A stretch of DNA of 64,000 nt from Paenibacillus endophyticus (GCF_014192395.1 NZ_JACHXW010000007.1:79213-143212); one strand, 5' to 3'; positions 26,147 through 35,930 are shown, numbered from the stretch's first letter. A program made the numbers and translations. The notes: generated by a model from the sequence alone, not told the origin.

Positions 26147-27427
26147 CTAATTCGCTTCTAGCCGCTCCATCCCGTTCAAATACGGCCGGAGAGCCTCAGG
26201 TATCCGAATTGCTCCATCCTCGCACTGATGATTCTCAAGCAGCGGAATTAAAATACGCGGGCTTGCCACTGCCGTATTATTTAACGTATGGCAGAATTTC
26301 AGCGTTCCCTCCTTAGTCCGGTAACGGATATTCGAGCGGCGCGCCTGGAAGTCATGAAGGTTAGACGACGAATGCGTCTCCCCATAGCTCTCCCGGCTAG
26401 GCATCCAGGTCTCGATATCGTATTGCTTATACGTTTTTTGCGACATATCTCCCGTACAGACTGCCATTACCCGGTAAGGCAACTCAAGGAGTTGCAGCAG
26501 TTCCTCGGCATTCGCCGTTATTTCCTGAAGGATCGCCTCTGATAGCGTCGGATCCGCCTGGCAGAGGACAACCTGCTCTACTTTGGCGAATTGGTGTACA
26601 CGGTATAAACCATGCACGTCCCTGCCCGCCGAGCCAACCTCGCTGCGGAAGCACGTCGACGCCGCAGCCAATTTAATGGGAGCCTCGGCATCTACGATCT
26701 CATTCGCGTAATACATAACCATCGGCACCTCCGAGGTGCCTACCAGCCATTTGTCATCATTCGATATCCGATAGGTCTGGTCTTCCCCAAGCGGGAAAAA
26801 GCCGGTGCTGTTCATTGCCTCTGTGCGAACCATCAAAGGTACGTCCAGCGGCGTAAACCCTTTCCCCACCAGCATATCCAGCGCGAGCTGCTGGACCGCC
26901 CGATGCAGCATAACCCCTGCTCCCTTGAGGTAATAATTGCGGCTGCCCGCCGCTTTGACTCCTCGTTTGATGTCAATGAGATCATGCAGCTCACCGAGCG
27001 CCATATGATCCTTTGCCTCAAATCCAAAGCTTCGGGGCGCGCCAATCTTCCTTACCTCTACATTGTCCTCATCCGACCTGCCAACCGGCGTATCCGGCGA
27101 TACGATGTTAGGAACGAGCAAGAGCAGCTCTGCCAATTGATGGTCAACGATCGCAAGCTCTGCTTCCGCCGCTTCCAGCTTCTTATTCGTCTCCGTTACT
27201 TGCAGCTTCGCCTGCGCCGCTGCTCCGTCAGCCCCCTGCTTGATCAGACGGCCAATCTGAAGCGAGAGCTTATTCCGTGCTTCCCGAAGCGCCTCTGTCT
27301 CGTGAAGCAGCGTGCGCTTCTTCTCATCCCTCAGCAGCAGCTCTTCAAGCGACAGCCTAATTCCCTTTTGATCTGCCGCCGTCTGCACTTGCTCCGCATT
27401 TTGCCTGATCCATTTCAAATCCAACAT
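26147..27427 (-). CDS. serS: Seryl-tRNA synthetase
   Basis: A 426-residue class II synthetase: N-terminal tRNA-binding coiled coil (residues ~25-110), then the catalytic core with motif 2 FRSEVGSAGRDVHGLYRVHQFAKVE and motif 3 NTAVASPRILIPLLENHQ. It charges tRNA-Ser and tRNA-Sec with serine. The ATG at 27427 has AAAGGAG nine bases upstream; the frame continues upstream only through the T-box leader. It is controlled by the T-box at 27455-27660. Confidence 0.97.
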   Translation of the reverse strand: MLDLKWIRQNAEQVQTAADQKGIRLSLEELLLRDEKKRTLLHETEALREARNKLSLQIGRLIKQGADGAAAQAKLQVTETNKKLEAAEAELAIVDHQLAELLLLVPNIVSPDTPVGRSDEDNVEVRKIGAPRSFGFEAKDHMALGELHDLIDIKRGVKAAGSRNYYLKGAGVMLHRAVQQLALDMLVGKGFTPLDVPLMVRTEAMNSTGFFPLGEDQTYRISNDDKWLVGTSEVPMVMYYANEIVDAEAPIKLAAASTCFRSEVGSAGRDVHGLYRVHQFAKVEQVVLCQADPTLSEAILQEITANAEELLQLLELPYRVMAVCTGDMSQKTYKQYDIETWMPSRESYGETHSSSNLHDFQARRSNIRYRTKEGTLKFCHTLNNTAVASPRILIPLLENHQCEDGAIRIPEALRPYLNGMERLEAN

Positions 27428-27454
27428 GCTACCGCGCTCCTTTTGAGTAGAAAT

Positions 27455-27660
27455 ACAAAAAACGCCCTCATCCCTATGGGACGAGGAGCGCTTTGTACTC
27501 GCGGTGCCACCCAAATTGACCAAACAGTCGAGCTGTTCAATCCTCTTTGATCCGCTGTAACGGGCGGTCCCGGTAAACTTAGGGGGAGGCTTCTGCCTCT
27601 CCTTGACGAGAACGCCTCCGAGTTGGAATCTCTTCACTGGCGTGATCCGATTATTAATTT
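27455..27660 (-). promoter_or_regulatory. T-box riboswitch of serS
   Basis: The conserved T-box TGGGTGGCACCGCGAG core lies at 27498-27513 on the minus strand. It is followed by a terminator stem (about 27494-27455: GCGCTCCTCGTCCC ... GGGATGAGGGCG) ending in TTTTTT. Upstream, to about 27660, is a ~150-base stem I region that includes an AAGAGA segment. Uncharged tRNA-Ser should stabilise the antiterminator. I could not place the specifier codon with confidence; the leader is rather short for the class. Confidence 0.92.
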
Positions 27661-27666
27661 ATAGTA

Positions 27667-27696
27667 CTATAGCATAAAACTTCTAATAATAACAAG
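27667..27696 (-). promoter_or_regulatory. serS promoter
   Basis: Minus-strand TTGTTA (27691-27696) and TATAGT (27667-27672) are spaced 18 bp, placing the transcript start just at the beginning of the T-box leader. Confidence 0.6.
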
Positions 27697-27727
27697 TTCA
27701 TTCCTATATTCGTTTCACGTCCGCATG

Positions 27728-29332
27728 CTACGCGGTCTCTTGCCCATCCCGATATTCCGAAGGCGTTTGGCCGGTAATTTTCTTGAACACCTGCGTGAAA
27801 TAGCGCGGGTCGTGGTAGCCGACAAGCGGCGCGACTTGGTACACCTTCACATCCGTATGCCTCAGAATATATTTGGCTTTCTCCATGCGCTGCTGCGTTA
27901 AATACTCGAGGAAGGTATAGCCCGAAACCTGCTTGAACAACGTACAGAAGTGGCTGGTGCTAAGGTCGACATATTCGGACACCTCATCCATACCGAGGTC
28001 ATTATGGTAGTGGTTTTCAATGTATTTTTTGGCCTTCTCAATCAATGTCATCCCGTCTTCACGGGCTTGGCTGGCCTGATTTTGTTTGATCCAGTGCAGA
28101 ACCGCCGCTTTCGAGGAACTCATCAGCTCCTCCAGCGTAGCCGCTTCCTGCAGATTTTGCAGCAGATCCTCAATCGAGCCTGTCCGCGTTAGGTTCAGAT
28201 GCTCAAACTGCCGGTGCAGCGCAACCGTCATTGCCGCCAAGATGCGTTCTGTTATCTCTTTCGAGAAAGCGCCCTTAACGAACGTCACTTTCAACTCATC
28301 GAACAGCTCAGCCATTCGCGGTAAATTGAGCGTTCGAACGCATGCCAGCATTTGCTGCTCCAGACGCTTCGGGTACTCAAAGGCTCCAGGCGCCGGCTTG
28401 CTCTCTTCTTCATCCATAAATATGCCCTCAGCCCCGGCGTAGAACCTTCCGAACAACGCCTGGTTTGCGCTTTGGTAAGCAGCGCTCAGCTGGTCCACGC
28501 CTTGTGCCTGCTTACTAATTCCAACCGAACAAGTAAGCTTGGAGTACCGCTTGATATGATAAATAATATCTTCGCCAAGCAGCTTCTTCTGCTGTACCGT
28601 CGTATCAGAGAACAATAGAATCCATTCGCCACTATGAAAAGGAAACACGGCCAAGCCGTCGTTTTTCTTTGACCATTCCTCGAGAATATTACGGATCGCA
28701 AAAAACCACAGCCGCTTCTCCTCTGCCGTCCAGTGTTTATCCATCGCCGAATAATGGTCAAGCTGCACGACCACCATTATATAAGGCTGCTCCAGCTCGC
28801 TTTGCTCCAGCCATTGCAAATGCTGCAGCGGCCTTTGGTTTCCCTCGATCAGCTCGGCAAACATACGCTCGCGCGCAAGCAGGGACAACGCCTGCACCGA
28901 GTGCAGCAGCTTGTCGGTTTCCAGCTTTCGCATTTTATCAATGTCCAGCTTGGCAACGGCTTTCTCGATCATTTGCGTCAGCTCGTCATGGTCGATGGGC
29001 TTAAGCAAATAATCAAAAGCGCCAAGGCGCAAGCCCTCGCGCGCATATTGAAACTCGCCATAGCCGCTTATTACGATGAAGATTAGATTCGGGTTATAGG
29101 CCATCGCTTCCTTCATGAGCGAAATCCCGTCCAATGCAGGCATGCGGATGTCGCTGATTACTAGATGTGGATCATGCTGCAGCACAAGACGCAGTGCTTC
29201 CTCACCGTTTCTCGCCTCGCCCGCAATATCCAGCCGGAGTTCCTTCCATGGAATGGCCGCCTTGAGGCTTCTCAGAATAAGAGGCTCATCGTCTGCTAGA
29301 ATCACCTTATATATCGTTTCGGAAACGTCCAT
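27728..29332 (-). CDS. YesN-type AraC response regulator
   Basis: A 534-residue regulator with an N-terminal receiver (residues ~8-130; phospho-acceptor Asp61 in VISDIRMPALDG, Lys in YLLKPIDHDEL), a long middle linker, and a C-terminal AraC helix-turn-helix pair (~430-530; MDEVSEYVDLSTSHFCTLF, VAPLVGYHDPRYFTQVFKKITGQTPSEYRDG). It pairs with the YesM kinase encoded two genes upstream and presumably activates the sugar ABC operon upstream. AGGAGG lies nine bases before the ATG. Its start is 18 bp after the stop of the accessory binding-protein gene. Confidence 0.92.
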   Translation of the reverse strand: MDVSETIYKVILADDEPLILRSLKAAIPWKELRLDIAGEARNGEEALRLVLQHDPHLVISDIRMPALDGISLMKEAMAYNPNLIFIVISGYGEFQYAREGLRLGAFDYLLKPIDHDELTQMIEKAVAKLDIDKMRKLETDKLLHSVQALSLLARERMFAELIEGNQRPLQHLQWLEQSELEQPYIMVVVQLDHYSAMDKHWTAEEKRLWFFAIRNILEEWSKKNDGLAVFPFHSGEWILLFSDTTVQQKKLLGEDIIYHIKRYSKLTCSVGISKQAQGVDQLSAAYQSANQALFGRFYAGAEGIFMDEEESKPAPGAFEYPKRLEQQMLACVRTLNLPRMAELFDELKVTFVKGAFSKEITERILAAMTVALHRQFEHLNLTRTGSIEDLLQNLQEAATLEELMSSSKAAVLHWIKQNQASQAREDGMTLIEKAKKYIENHYHNDLGMDEVSEYVDLSTSHFCTLFKQVSGYTFLEYLTQQRMEKAKYILRHTDVKVYQVAPLVGYHDPRYFTQVFKKITGQTPSEYRDGQETA

Positions 29333-29350
29333 CTTCTATACCTCCTGCCG

Positions 29351-30697
29351 CTACTGAGCGGCTGAACTCTGGCGCAGTCTCCAATAATCCTTGGAGGCCT
29401 GCTCTAATCGGGCTAACGCGTCGCCTGGGGCCGACGATTGGTTGATAAGCTCCTCAATTCCCTTTAAGAATGCTTTTTTCACTTCCGGTGACAGTAGATT
29501 ATCATAGGGAACGAAGCTGCCGCGGCTTTGCTCCATAAGCGCGATGACCTTTGCGAATACCGGACCCGTGCGCGCAGGATCAAATGCAATCTTCATGGAC
29601 GGAATACGCAGCGCCTCATATACAATTCTCGACTGAATTTCCTTGGTATAGATGAATCTCAGCAGCTCAAACGCGGCCGCCTGCTTCGCATCAGACAAAT
29701 TGGAGGACATGCCTATGCCGAAAGTATAACCTCCGGCTATGGAGCGTAGCCCTTCCGCATGCAAGCTCGGGAACGGAATAACGCCAATCTCATTCTGAAA
29801 GTCTTTTCCTTGCTGTTCATTATGAAAGAGCGTAATATCCCAATTTCCGTTCAAATACATGGCTGCTTTCCCGCTCGTGAACATGTCGATGGCTTCCTCG
29901 GCAGAGCGGCCATTCGCTACTGTCGGAAATGCCCCCGCTTTCACCCACGCGTCAAATTGCCCATATGCCGTTTGGTATCCGCTGTTGACAAAGGTTCCAC
30001 CCCGATCGCTGGCTGCAAGGTCTTCAATTAAAGCCGGTCCCGTGTGCCGATCCATCAAATATTGCAAATAGATGGCCGCAGGCCAGCGGTCCTCGTTGCC
30101 GAGCGCAAAAGGTGTATAGCCGTTCTTCTTCAGCACGCCAATCGCATGCGTGAGCTCAGCAATCGTTTCTGGTACCTTTAACGCGAGGCGGTTGAAGATG
30201 GTTTTATTATAGAATAGCGGCTCTGCGTTTCCTTCAATCGGCAGTCCATAGACGCGGTTATCCTTCGACCATAGATGCAAATCCTGAAATTGATTCGTCA
30301 AATCGTTTTGTTCCATAAAAGCCGTCATATCCATCAGACGGTCTGCACGTATGTAGGGTTCAATTTCCGCGCCGCCAAACAGTACGAACAGATCCGGCGG
30401 AGTTCCGGTGACCATCTCGTTTTTCAGCTTCTGCTCGCGGTGAATCGTCTGGTCCATACTCTCCATGTTAACCTTGACGTTGGGGTAGGCCTGCTCATAA
30501 CTGCGGACGGCGTCCTCAAAAATATGAAGCATTGGCCGGTCATGCTCTTTGTTCCAGAAATGCCGAAACGTCAGCGTTATCTTCTCGGTCGGCACGTCCT
30601 CAGCTCGATTATCGCTTCCAATGGCGGCCGCGTAAACAGCGCCTGACAGCACAAGCGCGTAGAGCAGCAGCCATCCCCAGCTCATAAATCGTTTCAC
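29351..30697 (-). CDS. Extracytoplasmic binding protein between yesM and yesN
   Basis: A 448-residue SBP_bac_1-type solute-binding protein. It has a hydrophobic N-terminus (residues ~6-26, WGWLLLYALVLSGAVYAAA) but no lipobox Cys, so it is either tethered by this helix or secreted. The binding-domain blocks are clear (GTPPDLFVLFGG, AAIYLQYLMD, AAMYLNGNWDI). The GTG start has AGGAGG eight bases upstream. Lying between the kinase and regulator genes and lacking a lipid anchor, it looks like a ligand-presenting partner of YesM, as in XylFII-LytS-YesN systems, rather than the transport receptor (34438-35751). That role is inference. Confidence 0.85.
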   Translation of the reverse strand: MKRFMSWGWLLLYALVLSGAVYAAAIGSDNRAEDVPTEKITLTFRHFWNKEHDRPMLHIFEDAVRSYEQAYPNVKVNMESMDQTIHREQKLKNEMVTGTPPDLFVLFGGAEIEPYIRADRLMDMTAFMEQNDLTNQFQDLHLWSKDNRVYGLPIEGNAEPLFYNKTIFNRLALKVPETIAELTHAIGVLKKNGYTPFALGNEDRWPAAIYLQYLMDRHTGPALIEDLAASDRGGTFVNSGYQTAYGQFDAWVKAGAFPTVANGRSAEEAIDMFTSGKAAMYLNGNWDITLFHNEQQGKDFQNEIGVIPFPSLHAEGLRSIAGGYTFGIGMSSNLSDAKQAAAFELLRFIYTKEIQSRIVYEALRIPSMKIAFDPARTGPVFAKVIALMEQSRGSFVPYDNLLSPEVKKAFLKGIEELINQSSAPGDALARLEQASKDYWRLRQSSAAQ

Positions 30698-30728
30698 CTA
30701 AGCGTCCTCCTCTGGCTGCATGGTCCTG

Positions 30729-32453
30729 CTACGGCTTAATTTTGGGCAACCTGATCCGAATGGATGAGCCCATTCCGGGCGAAGAGCAGATCAATAGCCC
30801 GTAACGGCTGCCGAACCGGATTCGCAGCCTCTCGTGCACATTTCTCAGCCCAACGCTGCTATCCTTGTATTTCCGGTCATGCATTTCGTTTTTTTTCCAT
30901 AGATTGAGCAGTGTCTTCTCGTCAAAGCCCGGCCCATTGTCGACCACGTCGATCCAGATATCTTGCCCGTTCTCTACGGCCTGGATCGTTATAGAGCCCG
31001 GGTGCTCCATCTGCTCGATCGCGTGGTACAGCGCATTCTCCACAATCGGCTGGACAATCAGCTTCTGGGTCAAATAACCGCGAAGCGAATCCGCAATCTG
31101 GATGTCGTATTCGAATTGATCCTCAAACCGGTATTTTTGAATATTCAAGTAATGCCGGACATGCTCCAGCTCCGTGTGGATCGGAATCAGCTCTTGATTC
31201 TCGCTGATGCTGATGCGGAGCAGCTTGCCTAGCGAGATGACCATTCTGCTAATATCCTTATTGCCTTGCAAGATAGCCATCGAATTAATCGATTCAAGTG
31301 AATTATATATAAAATGCGGATTGATCTGCGCTACAAGCGCCTGCATCTCTGCTTCTTTTTTATGGGCCTGCTCGGTTTCCACCTGCTGGAGCAGTTCATT
31401 GATTTGCCTGCTCATGCGGTTGAAGCCTTGAACAAGCAAGTCAGTCTCATCATCCGACTTGTCGTCATCGGGAATAGGGGTGAATATGCGCTGCTCCACT
31501 CTTTTCATGCCGTTCACCGCGCTAATGATGGTTCCAACCAGCCGAGTAACGAAGAATCGGTCGAACAATAACGCGGACAGCAGAGAAAACAACCCCAGCA
31601 CGAGTGCGATGTTGCGAATCGAAAGCGATTCCGATTGCAGCAGCCGCTTGGGTGTAATGGCAACTAAATACCATTCCGGATTATGCGATGGCAGATATGT
31701 AATCAAAGCCTTCTCGCCCCGGTAGTTGTCCGTGTAATACCCTTTATTCGGCACGCTTCCCTCCGAAAGGAAAGGAAAATCAACATGTTCACCAATCGAT
31801 TCGCCAGACTTGTTGAATACGACATTGCCCACTCTGTTCACCAGCAGAATATCGCCTTCCTTTAGCGTGGCCGCATCCCAGAACACCTGGTCGAGCACCT
31901 CTGGCTTAACGTAAACAACGACCGAGCCTATACGTTCAAGTGAGTAATAATCTCTTATTTCCCTCGCTTGGATCAGGACGGGCTTCCCTGCTGCTGCGGA
32001 GCCGTTCTCGCCCGGGCCCGACCATACCGGCACGCCCCCCGCCTGCATCATAGGCAGATGCCAAGGCTGCCGCTTCATATCCTTGAGCGACATCGAAGCA
32101 TTGTATTGGTACACGAGCTTATCGTTGGCATAGACGATGAAGGAAGTGATCATTGGGTGGTTAATAAATAAATTATTGATTTCCTGCCTACGGTCATACG
32201 TAAAAACAGCATTAGGGCGCTTCAACGATTGCTGAAGCACCTGCTGGGTGATTGCCGCGTTCGTAACGGATGTAATCTCGTTTAACGCATATTTTAGTTT
32301 GCGGTCCGTCTCAAGCAAGGAAATACCGTAGAAGTCGCTCGACTTCTTCTCGATTACGCTCGAGAAATGGTAGTAGAAGATAGTACCCATCGCGATGACC
32401 GGGATAAACACGAGAAGAATGTTAGCCAGTAATATTTTGCGCCGCAGCTTCAA
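30729..32453 (-). CDS. YesM-type sensor histidine kinase
   Basis: A 574-residue kinase: membrane segment (~6-28), extracellular Cache-type sensor (~30-275), second membrane segment (~280-300), HAMP (~305-355), then the LytS/YesM His_kinase domain with the phospho-acceptor in VAQINPHFIYNSLESIN (~370-385) and HATPase with QPIVENALYHAIE and GIGLRN-like SVGLRNVHERL (~460-570). The TTG at 32453 is chosen (AAAGGAG eight bases upstream); the frame continues to 32501 without a better site. It signals to the YesN regulator at 27728. Confidence 0.92.
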   Translation of the reverse strand: MKLRRKILLANILLVFIPVIAMGTIFYYHFSSVIEKKSSDFYGISLLETDRKLKYALNEITSVTNAAITQQVLQQSLKRPNAVFTYDRRQEINNLFINHPMITSFIVYANDKLVYQYNASMSLKDMKRQPWHLPMMQAGGVPVWSGPGENGSAAAGKPVLIQAREIRDYYSLERIGSVVVYVKPEVLDQVFWDAATLKEGDILLVNRVGNVVFNKSGESIGEHVDFPFLSEGSVPNKGYYTDNYRGEKALITYLPSHNPEWYLVAITPKRLLQSESLSIRNIALVLGLFSLLSALLFDRFFVTRLVGTIISAVNGMKRVEQRIFTPIPDDDKSDDETDLLVQGFNRMSRQINELLQQVETEQAHKKEAEMQALVAQINPHFIYNSLESINSMAILQGNKDISRMVISLGKLLRISISENQELIPIHTELEHVRHYLNIQKYRFEDQFEYDIQIADSLRGYLTQKLIVQPIVENALYHAIEQMEHPGSITIQAVENGQDIWIDVVDNGPGFDEKTLLNLWKKNEMHDRKYKDSSVGLRNVHERLRIRFGSRYGLLICSSPGMGSSIRIRLPKIKP

Positions 32454-32534
32454 CGTATTCACTCCTTTGTAATCGCTTCCTCTTACATATTCCCCGCCCA
32501 TTCGACATTTACCTTTTGCTTGCGGAACATTTCG

Positions 32535-33389
32535 TTAGCTTTTCACAGCGCCGGAAGTAAGACCCGCTATGAACCAGCGGCTGAACATCAGAAACACAAT
32601 AAGCAGCGGCAGCGTAGCCGAGAAGGTCGCCGACATGATCATGCCGTAATCCAAACCGTCGCGTGTCGTGAATAGCTGCTGCAGCGCCATTTGAATCGTA
32701 AACCTCGAGCTGTCCTTCAGCACGACAAGCGGCCAGAAGAAGTCATTCCAAACGTTCAAGAAGGTGAAAATGCCTAAAGTAGCCATGGCGGGGGTAATCA
32801 CAGGGACAACCACACTCCAGAAAATCCGGAAATGGCCCGCGCCGTCGATGCGGCCAGCTTCAATCATCTCGGAATGGACGGCTGTCGAAATGTATTGGCG
32901 CATCCAGAAGATGCCGAATGCATTAACCATGGCCGGAACGATTAGCGCCTTGAACGAATCGATCCATTCCAGCTTCGCCATGATCACATACGTCGGCAAT
33001 ACCCCGAGCTGCTGAGGCACGAACAGCGTGCCGATTACAAAGAAAAACAGTATATTTTTGTAACGAAATTCGTACTTCGCGAATGCATAGCCTGCCAATG
33101 TGCAGAAGAAGATGACAGACAGCGTAACGACCGTAGAAACGAATAAGGAGTTGCCCAGCGCTGTGAAGAAAGAGGACAATTCCAATACCCGCTGGAAATT
33201 CACGAAAAACTGGTCCCCGACCGTCAGCAGAGGCGGGACGTGAAATACGCCGCTGCGATCGTTCGTGGCAATAACAAACATCCAATAAAAAGGAAAAACC
33301 GATACGAGAGCGCCTGCAATAAGCAACACGTAAAACAACGTTTTGCTCACAATGCCCTGCTTCTCTTCCACTGTCCCTGTTGCTCTCAT
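32535..33389 (-). CDS. CUT1 sugar ABC permease, second type (MalG/AraQ-like)
   Basis: A 284-residue permease with six membrane segments and the EAA loop IEAGRIDGAGHFRIFWSVVVPVITPAMAT. The ATG overlaps the previous permease's stop (ATGA), with GGAGGGAG upstream. It is partnered with the 33386-34339 product; ATP hydrolysis would come from a shared ATPase encoded elsewhere. Confidence 0.93.
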   Translation of the reverse strand: MRATGTVEEKQGIVSKTLFYVLLIAGALVSVFPFYWMFVIATNDRSGVFHVPPLLTVGDQFFVNFQRVLELSSFFTALGNSLFVSTVVTLSVIFFCTLAGYAFAKYEFRYKNILFFFVIGTLFVPQQLGVLPTYVIMAKLEWIDSFKALIVPAMVNAFGIFWMRQYISTAVHSEMIEAGRIDGAGHFRIFWSVVVPVITPAMATLGIFTFLNVWNDFFWPLVVLKDSSRFTIQMALQQLFTTRDGLDYGMIMSATFSATLPLLIVFLMFSRWFIAGLTSGAVKS

Positions 33390-34339
33390 GCTTTGCTCCC
33401 TCCGGTATCTCCGCCTAATCGATTCGAAACCCACATATTAATGACCGAGAAAATAATCGTAATGATAAACAGCATGACCGCTGTTGCCGCCGCCGTGCCG
33501 AAAAAGCCGTTGCGGAACGCTTCGCTGTAGAGATAAACGACCATCGTAATGCCTTCTTCGCGGGTCGAGCCCGTTCCCGATTGCCCAAGGTAGACGTAAG
33601 GCTCCGTGAAGAGCTGAAGGCCGCCGATCGTAGACATAAGCACCGTGAAAATAATAAACGGCTTAAGCAGCGGCAGCGTAATGAAGACGAGCTGCTGGCG
33701 CTTGTTCGCGCCGTCGATCTTGGCTGCTTCGTACAAGTCGGTCGGTATGCTTTGCAGTCCTGACAAATAAATGATGGCATTATAACCCGTCCACCGCCAC
33801 ATAATCATTGTAGCTATGGCAATCTTCACGCCCCAGAAGCCCGAGCCCCATGCGACCGGATCAAAGCCGATCAGATCCAGCAACCAATTCCCCATTCCGT
33901 TATTGCCGAAGAACGTGCTGAACACAAGTGTTACCGCTACGATTGACGTAATATTCGGCATAAAGAAAAGAATCCGAAAGCCTTTCTTAAAGCGCGTCAT
34001 CGCTGAATTCAACAAGACGGCCAGCACGAGCGCGACGAGAAGCTGCGGCACCGTGCCCATTAAACCGATGAGCAGCGTATTCAAGAATGAAATCCAAAAG
34101 GTAGGGTCGCTCGTAATCAAATCGTAGTTTTTGAAGCCGACATATTTCATCGGTCCGAGCGCATCCCATTTGTAGAACGACAAATAAATAGTGAACAAAA
34201 TCGGATAGAGGCCGAAAACGGCGAATAACAAGAAAAAAGGCGAGATAAATAAATAAGCCATCAGGCTGCTAAGCCTACGCTCCGTCAAAAATGGCTTACC
34301 CGTCTTCACCGCCGGACTGGCAGTTACTGGCTGCTGCAT
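33386..34339 (-). CDS. CUT1 sugar ABC permease, first type (MalF/AraP-like)
   Basis: A 317-residue permease with six membrane segments and the EAA loop YEAAKIDGANKRQQLVFITLPLLKPF; it ends WVSNRLGGDTGGSKA. CGGAGG precedes the ATG at 34339. It is translationally coupled to the next permease. Confidence 0.93.
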   Translation of the reverse strand: MQQPVTASPAVKTGKPFLTERRLSSLMAYLFISPFFLLFAVFGLYPILFTIYLSFYKWDALGPMKYVGFKNYDLITSDPTFWISFLNTLLIGLMGTVPQLLVALVLAVLLNSAMTRFKKGFRILFFMPNITSIVAVTLVFSTFFGNNGMGNWLLDLIGFDPVAWGSGFWGVKIAIATMIMWRWTGYNAIIYLSGLQSIPTDLYEAAKIDGANKRQQLVFITLPLLKPFIIFTVLMSTIGGLQLFTEPYVYLGQSGTGSTREEGITMVVYLYSEAFRNGFFGTAAATAVMLFIITIIFSVINMWVSNRLGGDTGGSKA

Positions 34340-34370
34340 GTTGCACCTCCGAAATTTATGAGAATTAACC

Positions 34371-34398
34371 AAATTCGCAGGGATTACCCTGCGAATTT
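34371..34398 (-). promoter_or_regulatory. Intercistronic hairpin after binding protein gene
   Basis: A perfect 12-bp stem with a four-base loop (34371-34382 with 34387-34398), no T-run, lies between the binding-protein stop and first permease start. It probably stabilises the upstream message or tunes expression ratios. Confidence 0.65.
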
Positions 34399-34437
34399 GA
34401 CATTTCTATGCTGCGAGCAAACAGGCTACGAGCCGGA

Positions 34438-35751
34438 TTAGCTGCGTTCTACCAGTTTTTTCGCTTTTTCGACAGCCGCATCCCATTCCTCTTGCGGATC
34501 TGCTTTTTTCTCCATAATGTTTTGCAGCGCGTCCTTGAAGAACGTATCTGTTTGGTCATGAAGAGGTCCGTAGTAGACCGGTTTAACGGAGCCAGCCGCT
34601 TTGCCGTATTCAACTGCGATCGCTTGTCCGCCGAAGAATTCATCCGTAAAGCCCGTGAATTCTGCATCTTCATAGAGAGCGGGAATCGATGGCATTAGAC
34701 CTTTTGTTTTGAACGATACGAGCTGATTGGCCTTGCTGTCGAGCCAGCTGATGAACTGAAAGGCTTCCTTTGGATGCTTGCCTTCCTTTGGCAGCGACAG
34801 GAAGGAGCCGCCCCAGTTGCCTGAGCCCTCAGGGAGCTGTGTCACTTTCCATTTGCCGGAGGAATCCTTGCCGTTTCCTTTGATGTTGCCGATCATCCAA
34901 GCCGGAGCAAGCATGATACCGAAATCGCCGTTATTCGTTGCTTGGCCCCATTCTGGGGACCAAAGCGCCCAGTTGCCGATCCAGCCTTCATTAATGCCTT
35001 TTACCGTGAAGTCGAATGCCTTTCTCACCTGCGGGTTCGTGTCGCCGATGAAGGAGCCGTCCTCCTTCTTGAAGTAAATCTCACCGTCCGATTGGTCGCG
35101 AACCGAGTTGTACATCAAGTCTTTCAAGTCTACGAACGGCTTGCCTGTTTTTGCTTTGAAATCAGCGGCAACCTGCGCGAATTTGTCCCAAGTATCGATT
35201 GCTGCCGCGAATGCTGCCGGCTCTGTAGGAAGGCCTGCCGCTTCGGCCAGGTCGGTACGGTAATAAGCGACTGTCGGGCCAATATCCGTGGGAAGCCCGA
35301 TCTGGAAGCTGCCGTCCTTCGAGGAGCCCTGCTGCCACTTCCAATCCAGGTAGTCGCCTTTCAACGCTTCCGCTCCCAGGTCATTCAGGTTGTGGAATTT
35401 ATCCTCGGCCGTCAGGAAACGCTCCATGAAGCCTATCTCCAGCTGGAAAATATCCGGTGCGCCGGAATTCGCCGACAAAGCCGTTGTAAGATTATTATGG
35501 TGTGCGGTTTGGTCTCCCGTGTTCTGTACTTTTACTTGAATGTTAGGGTTTGCTGCGTTCCACTCTTTGACCAGATCCTCATACCCGGTATTACCGAGTG
35601 TCCAGAACGAAAGCTCGACCTTTTGGCCTGCACTGCCTTCTGCGGCTCCTTCTGTGTTTTCCTCGGTTTTATCGTTGCCAGCACAAGCTGACAAAGCAAG
35701 AACGAGCATAGCGCTAAGCAGCAGCATGACCCAACCTTTTGCGTTTTTCAT
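34438..35751 (-). CDS. Sugar ABC binding lipoprotein
   Basis: A 437-residue SBP_bac_1 protein with lipobox LALSACAGN (lipidated Cys ~23), an acidic linker, then the binding domain (GAPDIFQLEIGFMERF, MLAPAWMIGNIKG). It is the first gene of a run continuing through two permeases, yesM, the accessory binding protein and yesN (35751 to 27728), with no internal terminator visible. The ligand is unknown. Confidence 0.93.
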   Translation of the reverse strand: MKNAKGWVMLLLSAMLVLALSACAGNDKTEENTEGAAEGSAGQKVELSFWTLGNTGYEDLVKEWNAANPNIQVKVQNTGDQTAHHNNLTTALSANSGAPDIFQLEIGFMERFLTAEDKFHNLNDLGAEALKGDYLDWKWQQGSSKDGSFQIGLPTDIGPTVAYYRTDLAEAAGLPTEPAAFAAAIDTWDKFAQVAADFKAKTGKPFVDLKDLMYNSVRDQSDGEIYFKKEDGSFIGDTNPQVRKAFDFTVKGINEGWIGNWALWSPEWGQATNNGDFGIMLAPAWMIGNIKGNGKDSSGKWKVTQLPEGSGNWGGSFLSLPKEGKHPKEAFQFISWLDSKANQLVSFKTKGLMPSIPALYEDAEFTGFTDEFFGGQAIAVEYGKAAGSVKPVYYGPLHDQTDTFFKDALQNIMEKKADPQEEWDAAVEKAKKLVERS

Positions 35752-35930
35752 CGTCTGTGTTTACCCCTCTCAAATATGTTCCTCGCTTACACCCTTACTT
35801 TAATGGAAGCAAGAGGCAATGTTGAGGTGGCAAATTTACGATTTATGGTTGAAAATACTACGGCCGGTTAAAAATAGGATATAAACATAAAGGTGGACCA
35901 TACGGGTCCGCTAATCTTAAGGAGGCTATT

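Noticed and set aside
26612..27550. 312-residue plus-strand ORF opposite serS
   Set aside because: Arg/His/Leu-rich antisense shadow of serS and its T-box; no ribosome-binding site.
27428..27637. Seventy-residue N-terminal extension of seryl-tRNA synthetase
   Set aside because: The extension translates the T-box leader and terminator; the ATG at 27427 has the ribosome-binding site and matches family length.
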